The position numbers and the translations under genes were made by a program. From positions 7,688,001 to 7,752,000 of the forward strand of contig JBHGNT010000014.1 of assembly GCA_043228905.1 (NCBI GenBank): DNA of 64,000 bases, in the 5' to 3' direction. Below the pieces are notes generated by a model. It made no database searches and was not told the DNA's origin. It saw only the letters and a program-made list of their open reading frames with translations. The DNA is from Azolla caroliniana (Eukaryota; Polypodiophyta). Shown in pieces: positions 1 to 10,537 of the stretch (position 1 is the first letter of the stretch; each line of letters starts with the position of its first letter).

Positions 1-666
1 CAAGGTGGATGGATCCGGTGAGGATGTTCCTCTTGCTGGAACTCAAAGAGACGGTTATCGCAATGCATAGCTTAGGAAATAACCTCATTCAAAGATGTGG
101 GCTCAGGAAAATTAAGTAAAAGATTTTTTATCTCACCTCATAATCCTCGGCGGAATTGATCGAGGAGGGCTTGTCCGTCCCACTCGACATCGCACGCGAG
201 CTGACGAAATTCGGATGCATAGATTGATGTTGCACGATCGCCTTGTTGTAACGCATATAGTTTGTTGAGTGTGGCTCGTTGTTTGTCGGTCTCCCCAAAA
301 GTTGCCTCAAATTTGGTAAGAAATGCTTGGAAGTCATTCAAGAGGGGCAAACCAAGCTTGTGCTTGTCCTGTCAGCAACGCGCCGATGAGCCCAACTTCT
401 CGAAAGTCATCAGAATAGCGTCGGGGCTGAAGAAGAAGAATAAGGCGGATTTGGTTGATGAAACCTCTTAGCCATGACCTTGTTCCATCGAATTTGTCTG
501 GCAAGCTGACATTGGGTTCTACATCATAAGGGTCAACAATCGGGTGAGGTATAACCGGTGTGGCTGCATGAAGTTCTTGAACAGAGTTTCGCAAGTTCGC
601 ATTTTCATGTTGGAGTTGTTGCACGACCGCCAAAATTTGCTCAAGATTACTAGATGATTCTGACAT
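1..666 (-). pseudogene. Ty3-type gag remnant (N-terminal half)
   Basis: Read on the minus strand from an ATG at 666, this gives a short coiled-coil N-terminus (LEQILAVVQQLQHENANLRN), then a Ty3-type capsid region with KFDGTRS, GLIGALLTGQAQAWF and, after a frame break near 340, KFEATFGETDKQRATLNKLY and DQFRRGL. These blocks match the gag family seen in two pieces at 10538-11032 and 16079-16611. Reading frame is lost before about 128, and 1-127 holds only decayed homology to that gag. No zinc knuckle or pol is present. The protein would have formed the capsid of an LTR retrotransposon; this copy is broken by at least one frameshift. Confidence 0.8.
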
Positions 667-1045
667 GATAGTGTATTGAGAAAGAAGGAAAGAAGGAGAT
701 CAATCTGTCACGGATGAACAATTGGGGGTAAAGAGATGGGGAAGTTGATGAGATAGGGAGATCAAGAAGTTGATGACAATGAGTAAAAATATCTATTCCA
801 TGTCTGGTGTTGATCTCCTTGATGTTAACAAGGGAGATCAACCCTTTTTATACATGTAGTGATGCATGATAACCATGCTCATGCCAAGTCTTACATACTA
901 TAATATCAAGCATATACATACTGGGTCTTACATACTGAGTCTTACATTCTAGGTCTTATATACCACTCTTTATACAAAGGTTTGAAGTCTAAAGTTTGTC
1001 TAGGAGAAATATATATACAAGGGCCTAAGGTTCACATTCGAGTTG
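667..1045 (-). other. Leader/LTR remnant of the gag copy
   Basis: Non-coding sequence upstream of the gag start, on the gag strand. It has a TATA-like box (minus-strand TATAAAAAGGG at 852-842) at the position expected of an LTR promoter, and three imperfect ~16-bp repeats of GGTCTTACAT at about 919-960. No LTR partner, primer-binding site or target duplication could be found, so the boundaries are open. Confidence 0.4.
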
Positions 1046-2838
1046 ATGTTCATGACACCGACATCTAGGACTTCACTCGGCCGATTTTATTAAGTCCGGC
1101 TCCAATGATGAGTAAATCATCTACATTTAGCAGGATACAAACTGGACTGTTTGGACTGTTCCGGATGAATAGTGACGAGTCGGAATTTTAGGCCGCAAAC
1201 CCCATCTTACACAGCTGGTACATGATCTTCTCATTCCAAGCTCGGGGGGATTGCTTCAGACAGTAAATCGACTTCTTGAGTTGGCACACTACCGACTTGT
1301 TCATCTCCGATTGGAAACCGGGGGGTTGGATCATATAGACCCATTGTTCAAGGTCACCTTGAAGAAACGCATTCTTCACGTCCATTTGGTGAAGATGCCA
1401 TCCCCTTGCCGCAACAACAACCAGTACCACATGAATTGTCAATCATCTTCGCTACCGGAGCAAAGGTCTCATCGTAGTCAATTCCGTAGGTATGTGCATA
1501 TCCCGTTGCCACTAACTGGGCCTTGTACCGGTTGACCGAACCGTCGGAATTGTACTTCACCTTATATACCCACTTACATTCGATAGGTTTACACTGTCGA
1601 GGAGAGTCAACCAGGTCCCATGTGTTGTTTGCATTAAGTGCCCGCATTTCTTCCTCCATAATAGCACGCCAAATTGCGACTTTTGTTGCTTATGCGTAGC
1701 TCTTCGACTCATGCACTTCTGCCACCTTAGTCATGCATGTATAGTGATGCGTCATGTAGTCATTATACCCGTACCTCTAGACAGGGTTCTTCTGGCTAGT
1801 TGAGCAGCATAACTTGTCATTACCCAATTTGAGGCCCTTCTTGGCCGATTCAGGCTTCCTTTCTGACGATCCGCCTTCTTCCTTTCGGGGGTCATATTCG
1901 CTTCGATCCGACCCTTCACTGCCGGTATCGTATTATGACATCTTCTTCTTCCCCTTCTCTTTGCGTGTGAACCGTCTCCTCGGTTCCTTGCGCGGGGAGA
2001 GCACGACAAAGTTTCCACTACTCACCGGTTCTTCATCCGACAAGTCATCCCGACTCAGCCGCTCATTCTGCCCACTTAGCTGGAATGAGATCAGACTCTC
2101 ATATAGAGTACCAAAGTCTTCATCTTCTACCTAAACCTATTCGGGCTCACTAGCCTCATTTTCAGGAATCGGCTCGGAGTCGGAAGTTGGAGTCGATAGA
2201 GACTACCATGATGCCGATTCATCAAACTCGACATCTCGGCTTACTCAAACCTGTTTAGTGTGGGGGTTATAACATGTATACCCCTTCTTCTCATGCGATT
2301 AATCGACTAAGATGCACTTGTCTGACCTCGGATCCAACTTCCTCCGCTTCTCATTCGGTACATGCACATATGCTATGCTACTGAATATCCAAAGGTGTCT
2401 CAAATTCGGCTTCTACCCGAAATACAGCTCATGTGCTAACACCTTGTCCCCGATCCGGTTTTGGATGTAGACGGCCGTCCGGACCGCCTCAACCTAGTAG
2501 AATTTGGGCATGCTCTTCTCCTCCAACATTGTCCTTGCCGTGTTGACAATTGACGGGTTCTTTCTTTCGGCCACACCGTTTTGTTCTGGTGTATATCGGC
2601 AGCTGAATTCTCTCCGAATTCCTTTTTGCCGCAGATAACAGTTGAATTGGTGGGAAAAGTATTCTTTTTCGCCATCCGAACACATGCACTTTATCTTCCT
2701 CTCAGTTTCCCTTTCAACTAAGCTTTGAAGGTTCCAGAAACAGTCGAAGACTTCAATTTTCTTCTCGATGAGGTAGATCCACGTGTGCCAACTATAGTCG
2801 TCGATGAAGGAGACGGAATACTGACTATCGCCAAGACT
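1046..2838 (-). pseudogene. Copia A pol: integrase end, hinge and RT
   Basis: Reading from 2838 downward: integrase core with FIDDYSWHTWIY, a degraded SDGEKEY (normally the second catalytic Asp region, DNGGEY), and YTPEQNGVAERKN containing the catalytic Glu. A stop-rich hinge follows (about 1660-2400). Reverse transcriptase starts near 1659 with NTWDLV, KWVYKVKYNSDGSVNRYKA, ATGYAHTYGIDYDETFAPV, MDVKNAFLQGDLE and SIYCLKQSPRAW. The catalytic YVDD appears as NVDD near 1110. Frame changes at about 1440 and 1190 and several stops show decay. RNase H is absent. Confidence 0.85.
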
Positions 2839-2843
2839 AACAT

Positions 2844-3220
2844 TGTTTATGGGTGGGGGTTGGAACCAAGAAGAGCTCCACCCCCCTCCCAAGGGGGTTG
2901 AGCATGAGAGAGAGAGAAAGAGAAAAAGAGAGAGACAAAACAATGTTGAGAGGAAAACTTGTATTATCCTCCCATTCATGCCCAATGGGTGGGGTTATAT
3001 AGGAACATTACATGAGGGTTCCAAATCAAGAACATCCAATGAGGGTTGTAGGTTAGTTACATAACCTTGTAACAACCTACTCACTTTACATATTAATATA
3101 CTCACACTTATGTGCACATTTGCACATACACTTACACATTACTTTTAATACAAAGACTTCACATATCTATCCACGTACCAACACTTATACACTCATACAT
3201 GTATAATCTCACGTATAACA
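2844..3220 (-). repeat. Element B 3' LTR (left copy)
   Basis: 377 bp, starting TGTTTATGGG and ending ATAACA on the plus strand. It contains a purine-rich GA run (about 2905-2940) and aligns end to end with 7897-8275. Confidence 0.8.
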
Positions 3221-3870
3221 CCTATGGCACGCTCGTGGGACAATGCCTTGCACGGGTGAACCCACATGCCTTCAATAAACATGAACATCGGTCCTTGGAC
3301 CAAAACTTACGACTGGAACTCCCTCAGTCTTCTCTTATCACGTTGGTCGAAACTCCATCGACCGGAACACGCGTAACACGAACACAAACTCAACGACATG
3401 AACCTCTCGTTCGGTTGGAACATTCGTGAACATAGAAACTTCAGTACTCTTTTTGTTTTTGGTTTTACAATGATATTGTGTGTGTGTATGTGTGTTTTTC
3501 TTTTATTTTATATGAGTTTTGAGTTTACAAGGACTTTCCTCATATATTTTTTTGAAATTCTTGGTAATGCCCTTCAGGTATTTGAAAATTTGTTTCTTGC
3601 CCTGGTTTTGAAAATTCTTTTGTCTGCCCTCGAGCCTTTGCAATTTCAATAATGCCCTTTGAATTTGTGCCCTTACATTTCTGAATTTTGGTGATGTCCC
3701 CCCATCTTTTCTGTAATTTCTCTCTATGCCCTTTTCTTTTCTCTTTTCCCGATCTCGATCTTTGCTCCTATGCTTGCACCAGATGCTCTTCTTCTTATTC
3801 TTCTGTATCTGTCTCTGTGTCTTCTTTCGGTTCTTGCTTCCTATCTTTTTCGTTTCTAATTTCCTATCTT
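3221..3870. other. Element B interior; pyrimidine-rich DNA
   Basis: 3221-3430 is probably interior sequence of element B with no recognisable coding. 3430-3870 is strongly T- and C-rich on the plus strand. A 127-codon minus-strand frame here encodes only lysine/arginine-rich low complexity, which follows from the base composition. No gene is supported. Confidence 0.5.
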
Positions 3871-4322
3871 TGAATATTTCCTTCATGTAGTAGTTCCCTA
3901 GTAAATTGTAGCTTCATGGCAATGTGTTTTGTTATCTCAGAATGTTTGAGGTTCTTTGCGAGCATGATGGCTGACATGTTATCACATCGAAGAAGAAGTG
4001 GATGATTGGGGAATATATTCTGCTTCCGGTGATGAGAGTGTGACTCTTTGTTTTCTTTTTCTTTGCTATGAAATGGTGGTAGACGTAGCCTGATGTCGAT
4101 TGTAATGTGTCTTCATCACCCCCCCAATTGGCATCTGAGTAGCAAGTTAAGTATGGTTTTGGTAATGGTATTCTTAAATAAGTGGAGGGCTTCATTAGGG
4201 GACGATGAATTTGTAGGCATAGGGAATAGGAGGGATTTGGTTTTCTGTCCAAGGGGCCAAGGAGGGGCTTTTGGTGTTGTAGGTATGGGAGCATGTAACG
4301 TTGGTGGTGTTGTGGTTATTCT
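3871..4322 (-). pseudogene. Copia J hinge and RNase H remnant
   Basis: Minus-strand fragments include CYSDANWGGDEDTLQSTSGYV (3932-4294 frame; the Asp of SDANW is an RNase H catalytic position) and, in another frame near 3950, LRCDNMSAIMLAKNLKHSE. The segment between the integrase hinge and this point is missing, so reverse transcriptase has been deleted. Confidence 0.75.
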
Positions 4323-5561
4323 TCAGACAATTAGAGTGGGAGTTTGTGGTGGGTGGGGTGAGTTGTGAGAATTCTTCCCATTCAACTTGAGGGTGTCTTT
4401 TTTTGGAGTAGAGAGTGGAATGGCTGGTGTGGTGGATGGTGGGGTTAATGGAGTTATGGGGTTGCGGCTTGCGAGGTGAAATTTTCGTTGCTCCGGATGA
4501 TACAATCTATATGCTTTGACACCAAATCGGTCACCATGGCCCACGAAGATCATTCGCGTGCTTGTTGGATCCAATTTCTTTCTCAAGTCCAACACTTTCA
4601 CCAGGTATGCTACACATCCAAAGATTCGAAGATGTTGAACATTAGGTGGCTTGCCAAACCAATGAAAATATGGTGTAGTTTTGGGGTCGTTTGCATGCAG
4701 AACTCGATTTTGCACATAGCATGCTGTCACAACCGCCTCTTCCCAATAGGTTTTTGGTAGTTCCACTATAAGGAGCATGGCTCTAGCAGCACCAACAAGG
4801 GTTCGATTCTTCCGTTCAGACACACCATTTTGTTGAGGCGTGTATGGAACCGTGAATTGTTGTTGGATGCCCTCATCTTTACAAAATGCCTCAAATGCAT
4901 TTGAGCCATATTCTCCGCCATTGTCGGAGTGAAGTGCTTGAATTGGAAGCTCATGTTGACGGACCACGAGGTTGCAATACTCTTTGAAGTATGTGAGTAC
5001 TTCAGACTTTTTCTCTAGGAAGTATATTGTTGTATACCTGCTAAAATCATCAATGAAAGTGAGAAAATAATGGGAGCCCGTGAGTGAGCTCGTTTCCATG
5101 GGTCCACAAAGGTCACTATGTACTAGTTGGTTCAATTGTGTGGATTTGTTGGGTGATGTTTGGTGACTTTTGTGGCTAGATTTTCCTAAAATGCAACCTT
5201 CACACAATTCTATTGGGTTTAGATAGGATAGTAACCCGACACAAAGCTTATCTTTCACCATGCGATGTAGTGTGACACTATTTATGTGACCGAACCTATA
5301 ATGCTACATAAGGGTGGACACAACTTTAGCCATGTGAAGACAATGGATGGAGGTGTGACCAATTACAAAGAGAGGATTAGACATAGATATAACTAACGGA
5401 TACAAACGGTCCTTTTGAGGTAGTTTTATAATTTCAAATTGTCCATTAGGGAGCTTGAAGTGAATAATACATGAGTCATGGAAGAACTCCATGGAAGATC
5501 CAATTGAGGTAGCCATTGTGACCAAAAGTATATTCTGGCTAAGGCCTAGGATGTGATACAC
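4323..5561 (-). pseudogene. Copia J integrase region
   Basis: 5304-5561 gives the end of protease and the pre-integrase segment; one stop near 5304 separates it from a 312-codon open frame at 4323-5261. That frame carries the zinc-binding CEGCILGKSSHKSH, the first catalytic Asp in VHSDLCGPMETSSLTGSHYF, the second in ALHSDNGGEYGSNAFEAF, and the catalytic Glu in TPQQNGVSERKNRTLVGAAR. All three catalytic residues survive. The frame ends in a proline/threonine-rich hinge. The reading frame is nearly intact despite the loss of reverse transcriptase. Confidence 0.9.
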
Positions 5562-5564
5562 ATT

Positions 5565-6788
5565 CTAGATGTTGATGTTTGCTCCACTTGGTAGGATGAC
5601 ATGAAGATTCCCGACATCGATGGCTGTGAGGAATTGGTTGTTCCCGAGGTAAACGCACATGGTACTTGAAAGGTGTTTGTAGTCGCGGAGCCAATGCTTT
5701 TGTGGCATCATGTGGTGAGTTGCACCAGTGTCAAGTAGCCATTTAGATATATTTGTGGCGTGGGAAAGACAATTGGAACTATTTAGTAATGATGTAAATA
5801 GTTTTAATGTTTCCATACCATATTGGCCAACTTCGGGCACATTTAGTTGTTGGAGGTGTGCTCTGGGACTTCGTCCATGTGGTTGTTGACATTGTTGTTG
5901 TGGCTGGTCCAATTGTTCATGATCCTTGGTGCGGCACTCATGTTCAAGATGTCCATGGCGTCCACAATATGTACAAACTTTTGTTGAAATGTTGGTAGGT
6001 CGCGTGTTGTTGTTCCTTCGAAAGGGAGGTCCTCTTTTGAAGTTAGGTTGTCGTTGCACATATTGCGTCGAGGGTGTAGAAAATGTTGCATTTGAGTGAT
6101 GAGCGCCATTTCGCATGATCTCTTCTTGGCGGATGCGTGCCATAAGAGATTCGATGGTGAGGCCTGTCATTGATGCTTGAGTGGTTATAAACGGATGCCA
6201 AGAGGAGGGCAATGCTGCTAGTAGTAACATTGCTTGGAGATTAGAATCCAATTGCAGTCCCGAGAGGAGGGCATTGTCGAGTAAGATGTGCCATTCATCA
6301 AGAAATTTGGTGATTTCTTGGTTTTCCGTGATGGAGGAAATGAGGAGCTTTTTGAGCGATGTGACTTGGGTGATAAAATGTTCATGATGATAAGTGCTTC
6401 GGAGTACCTTCCAAATTTCCGCAGAGGTGTTGCAACGTCGAACCATTTGTACTTGTGGGTCTCCAAGGTGGAACAGGAGTTCCGCTTGGGCTTGGAGATC
6501 TTTTGCCGTCCACTCGGTGTTATTGGTTTCGGCAGTGGGTTGGGTTGTGCCACTTACCACGTTCCACAAGTCTACTCATTTGAGCATCAGTGTCATCCGA
6601 GTGGCCCATGTAAGGTAGTTGGGGCCTGTGAGTTTGTCAAGGTTGTAACTTCTCGTAATGGTTGGGACGAGTGAAGTAGCGTCTTGCGTTGTTGAAGAAC
6701 CTGGGCTAGGTGTTGATATGGACAAACCGAGTGACGAGGTAGATGGATTAGTTGTAGAAATAGGTGTGCCATGTGCGTGGTGTGCCAT
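5565..6788 (-). pseudogene. Copia J gag and protease
   Basis: Starts at the ATG at 6788 with a Ser/Thr-rich leader and YNLDKLTGPNYLTWATRM, typical of copia gag N-termini. One frame break near 6576 joins it to a 334-codon frame with the UBN2-type gag core (LPSSWHPFITTQA), a CCHC zinc knuckle CTYCGRHGHLEHEC, and the aspartic protease motif LLDTGATHHM. Gag packages element RNA and protease matures the polyprotein. A stop at 5565 separates it from integrase. Confidence 0.88.
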
Positions 6789-6872
6789 AGTTGTCCGGAT
6801 CCACTAATGGCAGGAGCACAGGCTATGAAGGAGGAGGAAACACAAGAAGAAGGTGGTTGGAGAGAGCCTAAC

Positions 6873-6884
6873 ACTCTGATACCA
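6873..6884 (-). promoter_or_regulatory. Primer-binding site of copia J
   Basis: Minus-strand TGGTATCAGAGT, one base from the usual tRNA-iMet complement TGGTATCAGAGC, directly abutting the LTR end. Confidence 0.85.
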
Positions 6885-6901
6885 TGTTGAGAAGAGAAGA
6901 G

Positions 6902-6945
<44 letters not shown>

Positions 6946-7108
6946 AACTGTAAATGATTTATTATATTAAAATGCCTTGTTACAACTATAGGTCTAGAGA
7001 CCTATTTATAGGTATATAAGGTGGTTAAAGCCTTTCTTGGTGAATGTCACCGGGAAGGCAGTTATTATATTTATTATTAATATTATTATTTAACTTATAT
7101 TCTAATAT
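6885..7108 (-). repeat. 5' LTR of copia J
   Basis: Begins TGTTGAG on the plus strand, next to the primer-binding site. It contains a (GA)n run at about 6901-6941 and a minus-strand TATA box (TATAAATA, 7010-7003). The outer end near 7108 is uncertain because no partner LTR was found. Confidence 0.65.
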
Positions 7109-7126
7109 CCGACCACTATCCGGCCT

Positions 7127-7640
7127 TTGCTTGGCCGTTGTTTGGCTGCCACTTGGCCACTGTGGGCAACTATCCGGCCAATTGCCATCACTTGGTCGCT
7201 ATTCAGTCATTATTTGACCGTTGTTCGGCCACCACTAGGCTATAGTCGGTCACTGTCCGGGCAATCACCGTTGCCACTAGGCCGCAGTTTGGCCACTTTC
7301 CGGGCGATGTTCAACCAATCACCACTATTCAGCCACTACTCGGTTGTTCGGCCAATTGCTGCTATTCCGAGACTACTTGACCAATTGCCACCACTTGGCC
7401 GCTATTCGACCGTTGTCGGGCCGCTACTTGGCCAATCACCACTGTTCGGCCAGCACTCGGCCGCTGTCAGCCACTGTCCGGCCAATCGTCACCGCTATTC
7501 AACTGCCATTCAACCACTGTCGGTCACTATCCGGCTAATTGCCACCACTCGGCCCCTATTCAGCCATTGTCTCGCTGTTATTCAGCCAATCGTTGTTGTC
7601 CAACTGTTGACGGCCACTCAGCCAATTACTGTTGTCAGAC
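7127..7640. repeat. Degenerate ~50-bp minisatellite
   Basis: About ten imperfect units built on CGGCCAAT(C/T)(G/A)CC, CACTCGG and CTATTCAGCC, with starts near 7175, 7257, 7307, 7349, 7378, 7429, 7478, 7531, 7582 and 7619. Spacing clusters around 50 bp. The open plus-strand frame across it is a by-product of the repeat. Confidence 0.75.
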
Positions 7641-7884
7641 TTGGGAGGTTAAGAGAGATGAAGTGCCAAAGCTCTGATTGAGACTCAAACAAAGGGGTGA
7701 GGTTTCATGCCACCCTCAAAGACCCTAACTTGAAAGGCTTGAATTCCATAGAATATCCTAATAAACCCGGAAATGGGATAAAACACAAAGAAACGTTGTC
7801 TTCACAATCCCATCCTCTCTCTCAGACCAAGACCAGAAAAGACATCGAGTGTTGTTGTTGCATGGCAAGAAATGGTCAGTTGTA
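7641..7884. other. Element B leader region
   Basis: Between the minisatellite and the primer-binding site of element B. No coding signal or further structure was recognised. Confidence 0.4.
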
Positions 7885-7896
7885 GGGCGTGCCAAC
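7885..7896 (-). promoter_or_regulatory. Primer-binding-like site of element B
   Basis: Minus-strand TTGGCACGCCC one base inside the right LTR. The same TTGGCACGCC core recurs beside LTR ends at about 38030 and 39240, and as a decayed version near 39730, which supports a primer-binding role. The matching tRNA was not identified. Confidence 0.55.
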
Positions 7897-8275
7897 TCTT
7901 GATGGGTGGGGGGTGGGGCCAAGAAGAGATCCACCCCCCTCCCAAGGGGGTTGAGTGTGTGAGAGAGAGAGAAATAGATAAAGAGAGAGACAAAACAATG
8001 TTCACAGGAAAACTTGTATTATCTTCCCATTCATGCCCAATGGGTGGGGTTTTATTGGAACATTACATGAGGGTTCCGAATCAAGAACATCCAATCAGGG
8101 TTGTAGGTTAGTTGCATAACCTTGTAACAACCTATTCACTTTACATATTAATATACTCACACTTATGTGCACATTTGCACATACACTTACACATTACTTT
8201 TAATACAAAGACTTCACATATATATCCACGTACGAACACTTATACACTCATACATGTGTAAGCTCAGAGATAACA
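7897..8275 (-). repeat. Element B 5' LTR (right copy)
   Basis: 379 bp, homologous along its length to 2844-3220, ending ATAACA and followed by the target duplication AACGT. Its first bases (TCTTGATGGG) have drifted from TGTTTATGGG in the other copy. Confidence 0.8.
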
Positions 8276-8280
8276 AACGT

Positions 8281-9886
8281 TTTGTGTCGGTCCCCATACA
8301 TCTGAATGGATTAGATCGAGCTTGTTACGGCTCCGGTTTCGTTCAGTGGGAAATGGAAGCCGATGTTGCTTCCGGAGTTGGCAGACTTCACATATTTGGG
8401 CCTTCCGGCCACTAAACTTCGGCAATCCGAACACGACTTGTTTCGGTTGCAAATCTTGAAGCCTCCGGTAGTTGACGTGGCCGATTCGCTTATGCCAGAG
8501 ATCGATGTCCAATTCAATCTTTTGTCTTTTGGCAAACATGGCGGTGCCGACGTCATTTGTGTTGAGGATGAACATCGTCCCTTCTCTGCGCCCTTGCGCT
8601 ATTATCCGGCCTTCTTCCTGGATGAAGCACCCAAGGTGCGTAAACCGCACCTGCATTCCCTGGTCGACGATTTTTCTGATCGACACTAGGTTCTTTGTGA
8701 TTGTCGGAATGTGTAGTATGTTCATCAACTTTCCCTTTGGTCCAACATAGCTTAAAGGGACTTCTTCGACATGCATAATCAGGTGAGGGGCGTCGTCTCC
8801 GGTTTCGATGATTCTCGGTTTTTTCGGTTTCTCCAGAAATGAGAACCACTCTTGGTAGCTCGTCATGTGGTTTGACGCTCCGGAATCAACATATCATACT
8901 TCTGATCCGGAAGTGGTCTTCTTCATCGAGTTCGCCTTGTGCTTCATCACGAAGGCTGGCCCTTTTCCGGTCTTCCCGGTTCCGGATCCTTCTGATCCTT
9001 CTGCGTAGTGCGAGCTTTGTCGGTTTCCCTGTCCGGCCTTGCCATATCCGGATTTATCCGAATCGGCGCTCTTCTTTCAACACTCGCTTTCTCTGTGGCC
9101 TTTCTTGCCATAGTACAAGCATTCCGTGTCGGCCTTTTCTTGCCGATTTCTGGCACTGGCTTGACTCCCCCTGCTTCTGGAGGGTCCGGCACTGCTGTTG
9201 GCACCATCTTTGGGCCTTCAGTTCTGCTCTTGTCAGTCGTCTCGACCCACCTCGTCCTCCACGCTGACAGGGCCAAACCGCCTCCATGTACAACATCTGG
9301 TTGTCTGATTGAGTGGTTCTCAACCCACTGCGTGGTTTTCTTCGACCATCAACATTGATTGTAAGTCGAAGAAGGACGGTGGTTTCTCCCGGGTGCAAAT
9401 TGCGGTCCGGATTGGCTTGTATTGTTGTGCTAGACAACCGAGACAGATCTAAACCATCTCTTCTTCGTCCACCATCACATTGATGGACCCCAACGCGTCA
9501 CAAATCTCCTTTATCTTAGTGGTGTAGTCCATAACCGAAATATCTCTTTGCCGGATGTTGTTCAGCTCCTGTTGAACTTGCAACTTACGGGTTGCGGTAC
9601 TTGTAGCGAAAATCTTCCGAAGATTTTCCCAGCCCTCCTTCGGCATTTTTGCATCCTTGACGTAGCCTAGCATCTGATCATGCACACACGACACGAGGGA
9701 GTACAAAACTCAGCTTGCTCCTTGTTCCCATGCCAGGAAGTCTTTGTGTGTCGGCTCTAGTGCTACCTTGTTAGTTCCTTCCACATAGCTCCAATATCCA
9801 TGCCCCAGCAGGTACTTGTGCATTTTATATGACCAGGATGCATAGTTACTCCGGTCGAGCTTTTCTATCAGAAGTGAACTTGCCAT
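8281..9886 (-). pseudogene. Copia A gag, protease and integrase start
   Basis: From the ATG at 9886 (MASSLLIEKLDRSNYASWSY) the minus strand encodes a copia gag. Stops near 9710 and 9449 break it. A decayed zinc knuckle (CLYYGKKGHRESEC, with a Cys changed to Tyr) is near 9110. Protease DSGASNHMTSYQEW lies at about 8885. The 8264-8866 frame then gives the pre-integrase domain: LWHKRIGHVNYRRL, the zinc-binding CEVCQLRKQH, and LIHSDVWGPTQN with the first catalytic Asp, where element B cuts in. Integrase resumes at 2838. Confidence 0.85.
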
Positions 9887-9980
9887 TCCTCTGTCCATCT
9901 TAGGTTCTCTTCTGTTCTTCACTAGGTGTTAGGGTTTGTCTTCACTAGTCGCTTGTCGGCTACAGAGGTTCTCAACCCTC

Positions 9981-9992
9981 GCTCTGATACCA
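9981..9992 (-). promoter_or_regulatory. Primer-binding site of copia A
   Basis: Exact minus-strand TGGTATCAGAGC (tRNA-iMet complement), directly adjoining the LTR. Confidence 0.9.
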
Positions 9993-10095
9993 TGTGAAAG
10001 TTAGCGTGCGGAAGCGTATGCCAAATCGGCTCTGCCGGATAGTAACAGTAAAGAGAAGAAGGTTTAATGGAAGCTTAACATAGAGAATAAGCATA

Positions 10096-10142
<47 letters not shown>

Positions 10143-10486
10143 AAAACATAAACACAACTCAATTCAAAATAATACTCTCAATATTGTGTACATAGAATGT
10201 GCTCAAAGACCACTTTTATACAAGTCCATAAAGGACTGACAGAAGTACTAACAGGTACTTCAATGCTCATACGAGCGACTGTCACTAACTCCCAAAAATA
10301 TTCCTACGTACTAGGCTGGATCCGTAGGCCTCTAACTACCTACCGGTTTCAATCCAATCCGGGTCTCTGATCCTGCTCCTGGTTCCGTATATCATCCGAA
10401 CACTGATCTGGTTCCCCGTTCCGGATACCAATTCGGCTCTGGCTTATTTAGGCGATCCGGATCCGGTTGAGCTTGCTCGCTCAACA
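9993..10486 (-). repeat. 5' LTR of copia A
   Basis: 494 bp, from TGTGAAAGTT to GCTCAACA on the plus strand. It has a (GA)n run at about 10100-10141. The stretch with ACTTTTATACAAGTCC and GGTACTTCAATGCTCAT is shared with the LTR at 18470-18761, so A and D2 are relatives. Confidence 0.8.
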
Positions 10487-10537
10487 GGACTATCAGACAC
10501 ACCTACAGAAATAGACTCGGGTTTAGTACTATTAGTA

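Larger units (their letters stand above)
3871..7108 (-). mobile_element. Ty1/copia element J inside element B
   Basis: Minus-strand copia with 5' LTR (6885 to about 7108), a tRNA-Met primer-binding site directly inside it, gag and protease (5565-6788), integrase (4323-5561), then a deletion that removes essentially all of reverse transcriptase and leaves a piece of RNase H (3871-4322). No 3' LTR was found on the left. It is a distinct copia lineage from A, D and F by sequence. Confidence 0.8.
2844..8275 (-). mobile_element. LTR element B with 5-bp target duplication
   Basis: Two direct repeats (2844-3220 and 7897-8275) flank about 4.7 kb. The duplication is AACAT at 2839-2843 and AACGT at 8276-8280, differing by one transition. 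A primer-binding-like site (minus-strand TTGGCACGCCC) lies next to the right LTR, so the element reads on the minus strand. No coding region of its own is recognisable: the interior is mostly copia J plus a minisatellite. B may be non-autonomous, or its genes may have been lost. Its LTRs differ at many positions, so the insertion is not young. Confidence 0.75.
1046..10486 (-). mobile_element. Ty1/copia element A, split by element B
   Basis: A minus-strand copia element in two blocks: 5' LTR, gag, protease and the start of integrase at 8281-10486, and the rest of integrase, hinge and reverse transcriptase at 1046-2838. Element B interrupts the integrase; joining the two flanks over a 5-bp duplication restores integrase homology (compare the uninterrupted relative at 17150-18450). 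The 3' end, with RNase H and 3' LTR, is missing, so the left border is a truncation. Many stops make it inactive. Confidence 0.85.

Noticed and set aside
3112-3429. 105-codon plus-strand frame, partly repeated at 8167-8415
   Set aside because: Spans the LTR end of element B; similarity between the two reflects the LTR pair only.
3503-3886. 127-codon Lys/Arg-rich minus-strand frame
   Set aside because: Lies in a pyrimidine-rich stretch; composition alone explains the frame.
7127-7681. 184-codon plus-strand open frame
   Set aside because: Produced by the ~50-bp minisatellite; the peptide only mirrors the repeat and no start context or homology is visible.
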